From Variovorax sp. PBL-H6 (lineage in GTDB: Bacteria > Pseudomonadota > Gammaproteobacteria > Burkholderiales > Burkholderiaceae_C), in NCBI RefSeq assembly GCF_901827155.1, contig NZ_LR594659.1, positions 5,676,501 to 5,740,500 of the forward strand: DNA of 64,000 bases, in the 5' to 3' direction. Positions 55,358 to 64,000 of the stretch are shown one piece after another. The translations under genes and the position numbers were made by a program. The notes under the pieces were generated by a model that was not told where the DNA came from, searched no databases, and saw only the letters and a list, made by a program, of their open reading frames with translations. Within the stretch, counting starts at the first letter, position 1; every line of letters begins with the position of its first letter.

Positions 55358-56914
55358 ATGCTGCGCCGGACTTCTTCCACCTCTTCGAACCGCACGCCGA
55401 AGCGCCTGCTGCGCACACTCTGCGCCTGTCTCCTGACCGCCTGCCAATTCGCGACGCCTCTACAGGCGCATGCCCAGCTGCTGCCGGGCATGGGCGACGG
55501 CGAGATGACGGCGAGCACCGAGCGCCACCTCGGCGACCAGATCGCGCGCGAGCTGTATCGCGACCCCGACTACATCGACGACCCGGTGCTGGTCGAGTAT
55601 GTGGAAGACATCTGGCAGCGGCTGCTGGCGGCAGCGCGCCTGCGGGGCGAGCTCACGCCCGAGCTGGACGAGCGCTTCGCCTGGACCGTGATGCTGGGTC
55701 GCGACCGCAGCATCAACGCCTTCGCGCTGCCGGGCGGATACCTGGGCCTGCACCTCGGTCTGATTTCGGTCACCGGCAGCCGCGACGAGCTCGCCACCGT
55801 CCTGGGACACGAGCTCTCCCACGTCACGCAGCGCCACATCTCGCGCATCATGGCCAAGCAGAGCCGGCAGATGCCGCTGCTCCTGGCCGGCATGATCCTG
55901 GGCATGATCGCCGCGGGCAAAAGCCGCAGCGGCGATGCGGGGCAGGCGGTGCTGATGGGCAGCCAGGCCGCCTTCGCGCAGAGCCAGCTCAGCTTCTCGC
56001 GCGACATGGAGCGCGAGGCCGACCGCATCGGCTTCGGCGTGATGACCCAGGCAGGCTATGCGCCCCAAGGTGCGGCCGCGATGTTCGAGAAGCTGCAGTA
56101 CGCGGCGCGCCTCAATGACAACGGCTCGTATCCCTACCTGCGCAGCCATCCGCTCAACAACGAGCGCATCGCCGACATGCAGGGCCGCTACCAGTTCCGG
56201 CCCGGCAGCGGCATCGCCATGCCGCTGGCGATGGACCACGCCATGATCGCCGCCCGCGCCCGCGTGCTGGTGCGTCCCGGGGTGGACGTGTTGCGGCTGT
56301 GGATCGACGCGGCCAGCAGCGGCGAGTTCGCGCGCAGCTCGCCGGCGCAGCAAGCCGGCACGCTGTACGCGGCGGCGCTCGCGGCCAACGAGCTGCGCGA
56401 CGCCAGGTCCGCCCGCGCGCTGGTGCAGCGGCTGGTGGCCCGCACGGGCGAAGACGCGCGCGCCGCTCGGCTGGCGCGCCTGCTGTCGGCCGAGATCGAA
56501 CTCTCGGCCGATGCCCCGGCGAAGGCGGCCACGCTGCTCGACGCGCAGGCGAAGGACCGGCCCGAGATGCTGCTCGCCGCGCAGGCTGCCGCCGCCACCC
56601 GCCAGCCGGGGTCGATGGTGGCCTCATTGCGCGACTGGGTGGCGTCACATCCCCGCGACGCGACCGCCTGGCGCATGCTGGGCCGGCTCTACGGCGCGCA
56701 GAGCGACACGCTGCGCGCCATCCGCGCCGATGCGGAGGCCAACGTAGCGGTGCTCGACTATCCGGGGGCGCGCGACCGCTTCAAGGCGGCGCAGGAGTTC
56801 ATCCACAGGGGCGGCGCGCCCATCGACCACTACGAGGCCTCGATCGTCGACACCCGAGCGCGGGCGATCGACGTGCTGGTCAGGGAGCAGGCGGCGGAGC
56901 CGCCGCTCAAATAG
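55358..56914 (+). CDS. M48 metalloprotease with TPR region, BepA-like
   Basis: 518 residues with a signal peptide (LLRTLCACLLTACQFATPLQAHA). The zinc motif LGHELSHVTQRH and the third ligand in DMEREADRIGFGVM define M48; a TPR-like helical region covers residues 300-510. The order matches BepA/YfgC, the periplasmic protease-chaperone of outer-membrane protein and LptD assembly. The ATG at 55358 gives the proper signal sequence. It converges on the membrane protein gene with 1 bp between. Confidence 0.92.
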   Translation: MLRRTSSTSSNRTPKRLLRTLCACLLTACQFATPLQAHAQLLPGMGDGEMTASTERHLGDQIARELYRDPDYIDDPVLVEYVEDIWQRLLAAARLRGELTPELDERFAWTVMLGRDRSINAFALPGGYLGLHLGLISVTGSRDELATVLGHELSHVTQRHISRIMAKQSRQMPLLLAGMILGMIAAGKSRSGDAGQAVLMGSQAAFAQSQLSFSRDMEREADRIGFGVMTQAGYAPQGAAAMFEKLQYAARLNDNGSYPYLRSHPLNNERIADMQGRYQFRPGSGIAMPLAMDHAMIAARARVLVRPGVDVLRLWIDAASSGEFARSSPAQQAGTLYAAALAANELRDARSARALVQRLVARTGEDARAARLARLLSAEIELSADAPAKAATLLDAQAKDRPEMLLAAQAAAATRQPGSMVASLRDWVASHPRDATAWRMLGRLYGAQSDTLRAIRADAEANVAVLDYPGARDRFKAAQEFIHRGGAPIDHYEASIVDTRARAIDVLVREQAAEPPLK

Positions 56915-56915
56915 C

Positions 56916-57269
56916 TCAGGCCTTGGCGAACAGACCGCCCAGCGCGGCCTCGATGATGAGGCCCAGCAACGAATAGATCAGCGAGCCGATCAGCGCCGCC
57001 ACGAAGCCATTGACGTGGAAGCCCGGCAGCAGCCCCGAGGCCGCCCAGAAGAGCAGGGCGTTGATCACGAAGAGGAAGAGGCCCAGCGTGACGATGGTGA
57101 CCGGCAGCGTCAGCACGACCAGCACCGGCCGCACCACCATGTTGAGCAGGCCGATCACGGCCGCGGCGATCAGTGCCGAGGTAAAGCTCGACACCTGCAC
57201 GCCGCTGTAGATGTAGGTCACTGCAATCAGAGCGAGGGCGCTCAGCAGCCATTTGATGACGAGGCGCAT
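56916..57269 (-). CDS. Four-helix membrane protein, phage holin family 4-like (YvlD type)
   Basis: 117 residues with four membrane segments (LLSALALIAVTYIYSGVQV, AALIAAAVIGLLNMVVRPVL, TLGLFLFVINALLFWAASGL, GSLIYSLLGLIIEAALG). The database name for this family is misleading: it is a common chromosomal small membrane protein and there is no phage context here. Function unknown. Confidence 0.8.
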   Translation of the reverse strand: MRLVIKWLLSALALIAVTYIYSGVQVSSFTSALIAAAVIGLLNMVVRPVLVVLTLPVTIVTLGLFLFVINALLFWAASGLLPGFHVNGFVAALIGSLIYSLLGLIIEAALGGLFAKA

Positions 57270-57290
57270 GCGTGCGGTACGGCGCGAGCG

Positions 57291-57755
57291 CTATTCGGAC
57301 AGCTCGTTGGCCAGCACCAGCAGCGCGCCCATGCCGAGCACCGCGCCGGGCACGGCCCAGCCGGACTTGCCGGGTGACTGCACGTCGGGTGCCACAGGTT
57401 CGAGGTCCACGCCGATCTTCGGACGGCGGGCATCGATCACGCGCGCAGCGCCGTGCTCCATCTTCAGGCGCTGCGTGAGCTCGGCCAAGGGCCCCTTGGC
57501 CAGCACGGAGGTGACCTGGTCGCCTTCCAGTTGCAGCAGCGGCAGCAGCTGGTCCTGCGTCTTCGCCAGCCACTTGTTGCGCCAGTTCTCGCGCGCGCTG
57601 TGGCTCACCCATTTGCTGATGCGATGCGTCATGCGCGGCGCGCAGGCCACCAGCACCCAGCGGCGGGCACCCGTGCCGACCGCTTCGGGCGTGAGCCGCG
57701 AGAGCAGTTCGCGCGCGTAGGCCGCATCGTCGACATACAGAATGATCTTTTCCAT
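57291..57755 (-). CDS. Conserved hypothetical protein with C-terminal membrane anchor
   Basis: 154 residues. The start MEKIILYVDDAAYARELLSR and an alpha/beta pattern suggest a UspA/Rossmann-like soluble domain (RRWVLVACAPRMTHRI; DQVTSVLAKGPLAELTQRL), followed by a Pro-rich linker and a membrane helix (GWAVPGAVLGMGALLVLANE). It lies between terC and the holin-like gene on the same strand and may be cotranscribed. Confidence 0.65.
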   Translation of the reverse strand: MEKIILYVDDAAYARELLSRLTPEAVGTGARRWVLVACAPRMTHRISKWVSHSARENWRNKWLAKTQDQLLPLLQLEGDQVTSVLAKGPLAELTQRLKMEHGAARVIDARRPKIGVDLEPVAPDVQSPGKSGWAVPGAVLGMGALLVLANELSE

Positions 57756-57776
57756 GGATGCTCCTTGTTGGCGAGA

Positions 57777-58514
57777 TCAGGCGGTGGCGGTGTCTTGCGG
57801 CTTCGGCCGGCGCATCGCGACCCACTTGCCGATCAGCAGCACCAGCAGCGCGCCGCCGACACCGGCAATGTAGCGCACCATGTCGGTTTGCGGCAGCTTC
57901 GGCACCCAGGTCCACGCAGCGGGGTTGACGACCGAGGGGTCCGACACCGCCATCGTGCCGGCAATCCAGCCCAGCAGCATGCCGCCCAACGTGATGATGA
58001 TGGGGAAGCGGTCCATCAGCTTGATGACCAGCTGGCTGCCCCAGACGATGATCGGAATGCTCACCAGCAGGCCGAAGATCACCAGCGGCATCTGGTGGCC
58101 CTCGCCCGCGCCTTGCGCGGCGCCGGCGATCGCGATCACGTTGTCCACGCTCATCACCAGGTCGGCGACGATGACCGTCTTCACGGCGGACCACAGCCGG
58201 TCGCTGGCGGCGATGTTGCCATGCGCATCGTCATGCTCGGGCGCGAGCAGCTTGATGCCGATCCACACCAGCAGCAGCGCGCCAGCCAGCTTGAGGAACG
58301 GAATGGCCAGCAGCGTGAGTGCGAAGAAGATCAGGATCACGCGAAGCAGGATGGCGCCGGCGGTGCCCCAAAGAATGCCCTTGGTGCGTTGCGCGGGCGG
58401 CAGCTTGCGGCAGGCCAGTGCGATGACGACGGCGTTGTCGCCGCCGAGAAGGATGTCGATCATGATGATCTGACCGACGGCGACCCAGAATTCGGGGGTC
58501 AGGAACTGTTCCAT
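57777..58514 (-). CDS. TerC family membrane protein under a manganese riboswitch (second copy)
   Basis: 245 residues with about seven membrane segments and the motifs [39 protein letters not shown] and [19 protein letters not shown] histidine/aspartate-rich loop (APEHDDAHG) may bind metal. The yybP-ykoY-type element upstream strongly suggests manganese efflux, as for Alx. It is paralogous to 38378-39061. The ATG at 58514 is chosen; AGAGGA lies upstream. Confidence 0.9.
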   Translation of the reverse strand: MEQFLTPEFWVAVGQIIMIDILLGGDNAVVIALACRKLPPAQRTKGILWGTAGAILLRVILIFFALTLLAIPFLKLAGALLLVWIGIKLLAPEHDDAHGNIAASDRLWSAVKTVIVADLVMSVDNVIAIAGAAQGAGEGHQMPLVIFGLLVSIPIIVWGSQLVIKLMDRFPIIITLGGMLLGWIAGTMAVSDPSVVNPAAWTWVPKLPQTDMVRYIAGVGGALLVLLIGKWVAMRRPKPQDTATA

Positions 58515-58931
58515 AGCGTCCTCTGTTCGAATTGCTTCATCCCGTGCGGGTTGGATCAAGCGGCTGAATGAGGACCCGCAGGGTCCGGGACATGCAAACG
58601 CTTCGATCGAACCCGCGCGGGCTCCAATCGAAGGTCTTGCTCGGCAGCGTGGGCTGCCCGACAGGCCGGAAGTGTTGTCTTCGTATTGACGACCTGTCGA
58701 AGTCCGTCCTCGTGGAAGACGGGTGGGAGCTACTCCCCTTCGGTCCGGTGATTAGAGCATCGAGGGCGCAGGCGTGGCAACAGAATTTTTCTCGACCTTC
58801 AAGGAAAAAACGCCGGCAGCCCGCAGAGGCAGGACTCGGCATGCTATTTATTTCGGAGCAGCGCATAACCTTCCGCAGTCGCTGGGCTTTGCCGGGACTA
58901 TGATGCCCAGCCGCATTTTTCCCGACCTCTC
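58515..58931. other. Intergenic region holding the terC leader
   Basis: 417 bp between divergent genes. Apart from the riboswitch and its platform I see a possible upstream AT-rich promoter patch near 58779-58860 (gaattttt, atttatttc). No ORF with a ribosome site is credible here. Confidence 0.5.
58664..58746 (-). ncRNA. yybP-ykoY (manganese) riboswitch upstream of terC
   Basis: On the minus strand the leader contains GAAGGGGAGTAGCTCC (58741-58726) and, further 3', CGTCAATACG (58691-58682), the two conserved loops of the yybP-ykoY aptamer (GGGGAGUAGC and CAUCAACAUAC-like). Flanking GGACCGAAG and CTTCCGGCC can form the closing stem. About 150 bases then separate it from the ATG, including GC-rich hairpins such as CCCGCGCGGG, likely expression platform. 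In other bacteria this class activates terC/mntP genes with Mn2+. Confidence 0.75.
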
Positions 58932-59396
58932 ATGGCCGCCATCCACATCACAGACATCGAGGCCGCCATCAACTATTGGCGCGAGAAAAAGCCCTCGCCC
59001 GATGGCATCACCCTTGCGCCCGAGCTGCGCGCGCTGGCCGAGGTCTACGCGCTGATGGTGTTCCATCACGAGGACGAGGCCGACGAGGTCGGGTTTCCGC
59101 CCAAGGCCTGGGACGCCTGGCTCGCCTGGTACCAGACAACGCCCGACACCCCCTGCATCGCCATCTGCTCCACCAGTCAGGGCGACGACGAATGCAAGGG
59201 CTGCGGCCGCAGCTTCGACGAGGTGCAGCACTGGCCCTCGATGACGCCCGGCGAGAAGCGCGCCACCTGGCGGCGCATCACGATGCTGGACAAGGCATGG
59301 CGCTTCAACCGCTATGCCGAGCGGGCGCGCGAGGCCGAACCCGCCTGGCCGGATGACGAGCCGGCGCCCGGCGAGCCGGCCGAGCTGCCGCACTGA
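58932..59396 (+). CDS. DUF3717-DUF1289 two-domain protein
   Basis: 154 residues. Residues 1-55 (IHITDIEAAINYWREKKPSP, then LAPELRALAEVYALMVFHHED) fit DUF3717; residues 72-125 (TPCIAICSTSQGDDECKGCG, then RSFDEVQHWPSMTPGEKRAT) fit DUF1289, whose cysteines suggest metal binding. Its function is unknown; DUF1289 proteins elsewhere often accompany redox enzymes. A small DUF2007 gene follows 15 bp later. Confidence 0.82.
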   Translation: MAAIHITDIEAAINYWREKKPSPDGITLAPELRALAEVYALMVFHHEDEADEVGFPPKAWDAWLAWYQTTPDTPCIAICSTSQGDDECKGCGRSFDEVQHWPSMTPGEKRATWRRITMLDKAWRFNRYAERAREAEPAWPDDEPAPGEPAELPH

Positions 59397-59411
59397 AGAG
59401 AATCAAGCGCC

Positions 59412-59720
59412 ATGCGCCGCCTCGCGCAAGCCCCCAACCTGGCGATCGCCACGCTCTGGGCCGATGCCTTGCGGGAAGAGGGCGTCGCGGCCTCGGTGCA
59501 GCGCGAATACCTCGGCGCGGCCGCCGGCCAGCTGCCACCCGACCAATGCCTGCCGGAGATCTGGATCGAGGACGAGGCCCAGCTCGAGCGTGCAAGGCAG
59601 CTGCTCCATGCGTTGCAGCACCGGCCTCAGCGGCGCTGGCTTTGCCGCTGCGGCGAGCTGGTCGAGGGCGGCTTCGAGCAGTGCTGGCAGTGCGGCGCGA
59701 TGATGCCCGGTGCGCCTTGA
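59412..59720 (+). CDS. DUF2007-like protein with C-terminal zinc ribbon
   Basis: 102 residues. The N-terminal ferredoxin-like half (APNLAIATLWADALREEGVA, then LPEIWIEDEAQLERARQLL) matches the putative signal-transducing DUF2007 family; the C terminus carries CRCGE...CWQCG, a rubredoxin-type zinc ribbon. It is cotranscribed with the DUF3717-DUF1289 gene by spacing. Convergent with yaeQ. Confidence 0.8.
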   Translation: MRRLAQAPNLAIATLWADALREEGVAASVQREYLGAAAGQLPPDQCLPEIWIEDEAQLERARQLLHALQHRPQRRWLCRCGELVEGGFEQCWQCGAMMPGAP

Positions 59721-59730
59721 GACGGCCGAA

Positions 59731-60291
59731 TTACTTCCAGCGCACCAGCTCGATGTCCACGCTGTGCGTGCCGTCGCCCAGCATCAAGCCACCTTCCTGG
59801 ATGGTCGCCTGCAACTGCATCGATCGCTGCGCCAGCGCGGCCAATTCCTGCGAAGCCGCCGTCGGTACGCGGTAGACGGAGAGGTTCTGCGGCCGCGTGA
59901 GCTTGTTCTCGATGCCGCGCCACCAGACCTCGGCCGCATGGTGGAAGGCGTAGACGATCGTCTCGTCCGCCTTTCCGCAGGCCTTGATGACCGGCTTGTC
60001 CTCCGGCTGGCCCACCTCGACCCACAAGCGCACCGCGCCGGTGAAGTCGCGCAGCCAGACATCGGGCTCGTCCGGGTTCGAGAGGCCCGCGCCGAAGGCC
60101 AGCGTGCCGTCGCCCTGGCAGACGTCCTGCAGCTTGTGCGCATTGAGTGCCAGCGCGACCAGCCGGATCATCATCCGCTCGTCGGTCTCGCTGGGATGGC
60201 GCGCCAGCGTGAGCGCATGGTCGGCGTAGTAGCCGTGGTCGATGTCGGCCACCGCGAGGGTGGCCTTGAAGATGGTGGATTTGAGCGCCAT
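59731..60291 (-). CDS. yaeQ: YaeQ family protein
   Basis: 186 residues. MALKSTIFKATLAVADIDHG, ERMMIRLVALALNAH, LWVEVGQPEDKPVIKACGKA and DIELVRWK are the YaeQ signature. The fold is PD-(D/E)XK nuclease-like; its biological role is unclear (suppression of RfaH loss in E. coli). The ATG at 60291 is the conserved start. It follows purB on the same strand by 49 bp. Confidence 0.92.
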   Translation of the reverse strand: MALKSTIFKATLAVADIDHGYYADHALTLARHPSETDERMMIRLVALALNAHKLQDVCQGDGTLAFGAGLSNPDEPDVWLRDFTGAVRLWVEVGQPEDKPVIKACGKADETIVYAFHHAAEVWWRGIENKLTRPQNLSVYRVPTAASQELAALAQRSMQLQATIQEGGLMLGDGTHSVDIELVRWK

Positions 60292-60340
60292 GGGGTCGCG
60301 AGTGTAGGCGGCCTCGCGGCCCGCTTCGTTCACGCCATCT

Positions 60341-62825
<2,485 letters not shown>

Positions 62826-62832
62826 TGAGCGC

Positions 62833-63990
62833 TCACAGGCCGATGTCCAGCCCGAACAGGTCGGCCGCCATGTCGCCCGCGGCGCTCGGGTCTTCTCGCC
62901 CTGCGGCTTGGCTGAGCTGGTCGAGGCCGATGCGCGTCTGCAGCTCGACGGCCTCGATCTGGGCTCGCCGCGTGTTCACCACGGCGAAGGGCCAGTAGAG
63001 GCCGAGCGTCAGGAAAATCAGCAGGTAGTTCCTGCACTGCAGGCCCAGGTAGCTGCCGAACTTCATGCGGCTGTCGAAGCGCAGCACCTCGTTGCCGGTG
63101 GCCGACCACATCAGGTTCTGCAGCCGCACCTGCAAATAGGACTTCGGGAGGATGTTGATGAGCAGGACCGCGCCGAAGCCCATGAGCGCCGCCACCACCA
63201 CGAAGATCGCGCCGGTGCCGGATCTGCGGCCCGCGAAGGCGAAGAGGCCCGCCACCAGCAGCATGATCGCAAACGCAGCAAAGCTGATTGCAATCAGCTT
63301 GATGAAGATGCCGTAGAGCACGCCCACATCGACCTTGAGCCGGGTCTGCAGCGCGCCGATCGCGTAGTTGTCGTGCTGGTAACGCCGCACGCGCCAGAGG
63401 AAATAAGGCAGGCCCGCGGCGAAAGCCAGCATGCCCAGGCCCGCCACGCCGGTCGCCACCGCGGGCAGCGCAAGCGGCTTGCCCTCCACCGGCATCCCGG
63501 CCATCACACCCGCGAGGGCCACCGGCAGCAACGCCAGCGCCAGCGGCGGCAGCATGCAGGCGTAGGCGCCAGCGGTGTTGCCCGCAAAATGGAAGCGCAG
63601 GCCGCGCCAACTGGTGTTGGCCAGCCTGAAGCGCATCGCCGCGCGGAACAACGCCGGCCACAGCGCCATGAAGGCGAGCGCCGCCACCAGCGCCGCCCAG
63701 CCGGAGAAATTGCTGCCCACCGAATAAGCGACCAGGAAACCAGCGGCAACCAAGGTGCCGCGCAGCATCCTGGCCGGCTCGCCGTGAAAGTCCAGCGCGT
63801 CGCCCCCGATCCAGGTGTTGCTGTAGAAGTACTTGAGCTTGCGCACCTTGGCCCAGGGCAGGTAGATGCCGAGGGTGACGACGATGAGCAGCAGGTTCAC
63901 GATCCAGATGCGGAAATACTCGCTGCCGCTGGCCGTGAACTCGATCGAATGGCGCTCGGGCACTGTATCGATGGGCGCTTCTGTGACCAT
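62833..63990 (-). CDS. YjgN/DUF898 family membrane protein
   Basis: 385 residues with repeated YjgN units: EFTASGSEYFRIWIVNLLLI, VTLGIYLPWAKVRKLKYFYS and NTWIGGDALDFHGEP, and a second copy later (LQCRNYLLIFLTLGLYWPFA and VVNTRRAQIE). About eight membrane segments. Function unknown; coupled to the M48 peptidase gene downstream. The ATG at 63990 lies 10 bp from the window edge. Confidence 0.9.
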   Translation of the reverse strand: MVTEAPIDTVPERHSIEFTASGSEYFRIWIVNLLLIVVTLGIYLPWAKVRKLKYFYSNTWIGGDALDFHGEPARMLRGTLVAAGFLVAYSVGSNFSGWAALVAALAFMALWPALFRAAMRFRLANTSWRGLRFHFAGNTAGAYACMLPPLALALLPVALAGVMAGMPVEGKPLALPAVATGVAGLGMLAFAAGLPYFLWRVRRYQHDNYAIGALQTRLKVDVGVLYGIFIKLIAISFAAFAIMLLVAGLFAFAGRRSGTGAIFVVVAALMGFGAVLLINILPKSYLQVRLQNLMWSATGNEVLRFDSRMKFGSYLGLQCRNYLLIFLTLGLYWPFAVVNTRRAQIEAVELQTRIGLDQLSQAAGREDPSAAGDMAADLFGLDIGL

Positions 63991-64000
63991 GTTCCTTCAC

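Noticed and set aside
56916..57269. Possible prophage because of a holin-like protein
   Set aside because: The family is a common chromosomal membrane protein; no integrase, lysin, capsid or att-like repeats are nearby.
58537..58866. A 109-codon minus-strand frame in the terC leader
   Set aside because: It coincides with the conserved riboswitch core and the peptide resembles no family; leader RNA explains the sequence better.

Overview
The window is about 64 kb of high-GC chromosomal DNA, densely packed on both strands. It most probably comes from a member of the Comamonadaceae (Betaproteobacteria, Burkholderiales), of the Variovorax/Ramlibacter/Acidovorax kind. The evidence is the gene content: a recA-recX pair, a second-type infA next to dbpA, type 2 argC, sucCD, a PilE/FimT/PilV/PilW/PilX/PilY1 minor-pilin operon, a PglL-type pilin O-glycosyltransferase, and several small protein families common in that group. 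I see no tRNA, rRNA, CRISPR array, intact insertion sequence or prophage.

Layout. 1-5.2 kb: 5' part of a fused indolepyruvate ferredoxin oxidoreductase, a divergent Lrp/AsnC regulator, an MFS exporter and an IscR-like Rrf2 regulator. 5.2-8.6 kb: an FAD oxidoreductase and a zinc-ribbon membrane protein, each preceded by a tiny coupled ORF, plus a GAF protein. 8.8-13.6 kb: a tightly coupled tetronate operon (ltnD-otnK-otnC-otnI) ending in a cytosine-deaminase-like amidohydrolase. 13.8-17.5 kb: dbpA, a small basic protein, infA, and an HtrA-like protein that has lost its catalytic His and Asp. 17.6-24.5 kb: a TIM-barrel isomerase, a class I amidotransferase-type hydrolase, topoisomerase III fused to a SWIB domain, divergently paired with a eukaryote-type SET methyltransferase, then birA. 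24.6-30.6 kb: two paralogous TolB-like/TPR sensors with different outputs (winged helix and class III cyclase) around an AmiC-like binding protein without signal peptide and a glutathione transferase. 30.7-39 kb: TctDE-like two-component pair, MarR, recA-recX, argC, sucCD and a TerC protein. 39-43.8 kb: a signalling operon of PP2C phosphatase, FHA protein, CHASE2 cyclase and metallo-beta-lactamase phosphodiesterase, leading to pilA with a sigma-54 promoter. 44.5-45.5 kb: decayed DNA with a probable group II intron 5' fragment and a TonB-like pseudogene. 45.6-54.8 kb: the minor-pilin operon and PglL. 54.8-64 kb: moaC, two M48 metalloproteases, a second terC behind a yybP-ykoY (manganese) riboswitch, purB, yaeQ and small proteins.

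Three themes link neighbouring genes. Second messenger and phosphorylation signalling (PP2C, FHA, two class III cyclases, PDE) lies beside type IV pilus genes. A SET/SWIB pair with chromatin-type domains surrounds a 33-bp alternating purine-pyrimidine tract. Carbon catabolism of four-carbon sugar acids is arranged as a translationally coupled operon. Function calls are read from motifs and family resemblance; no database search was run.
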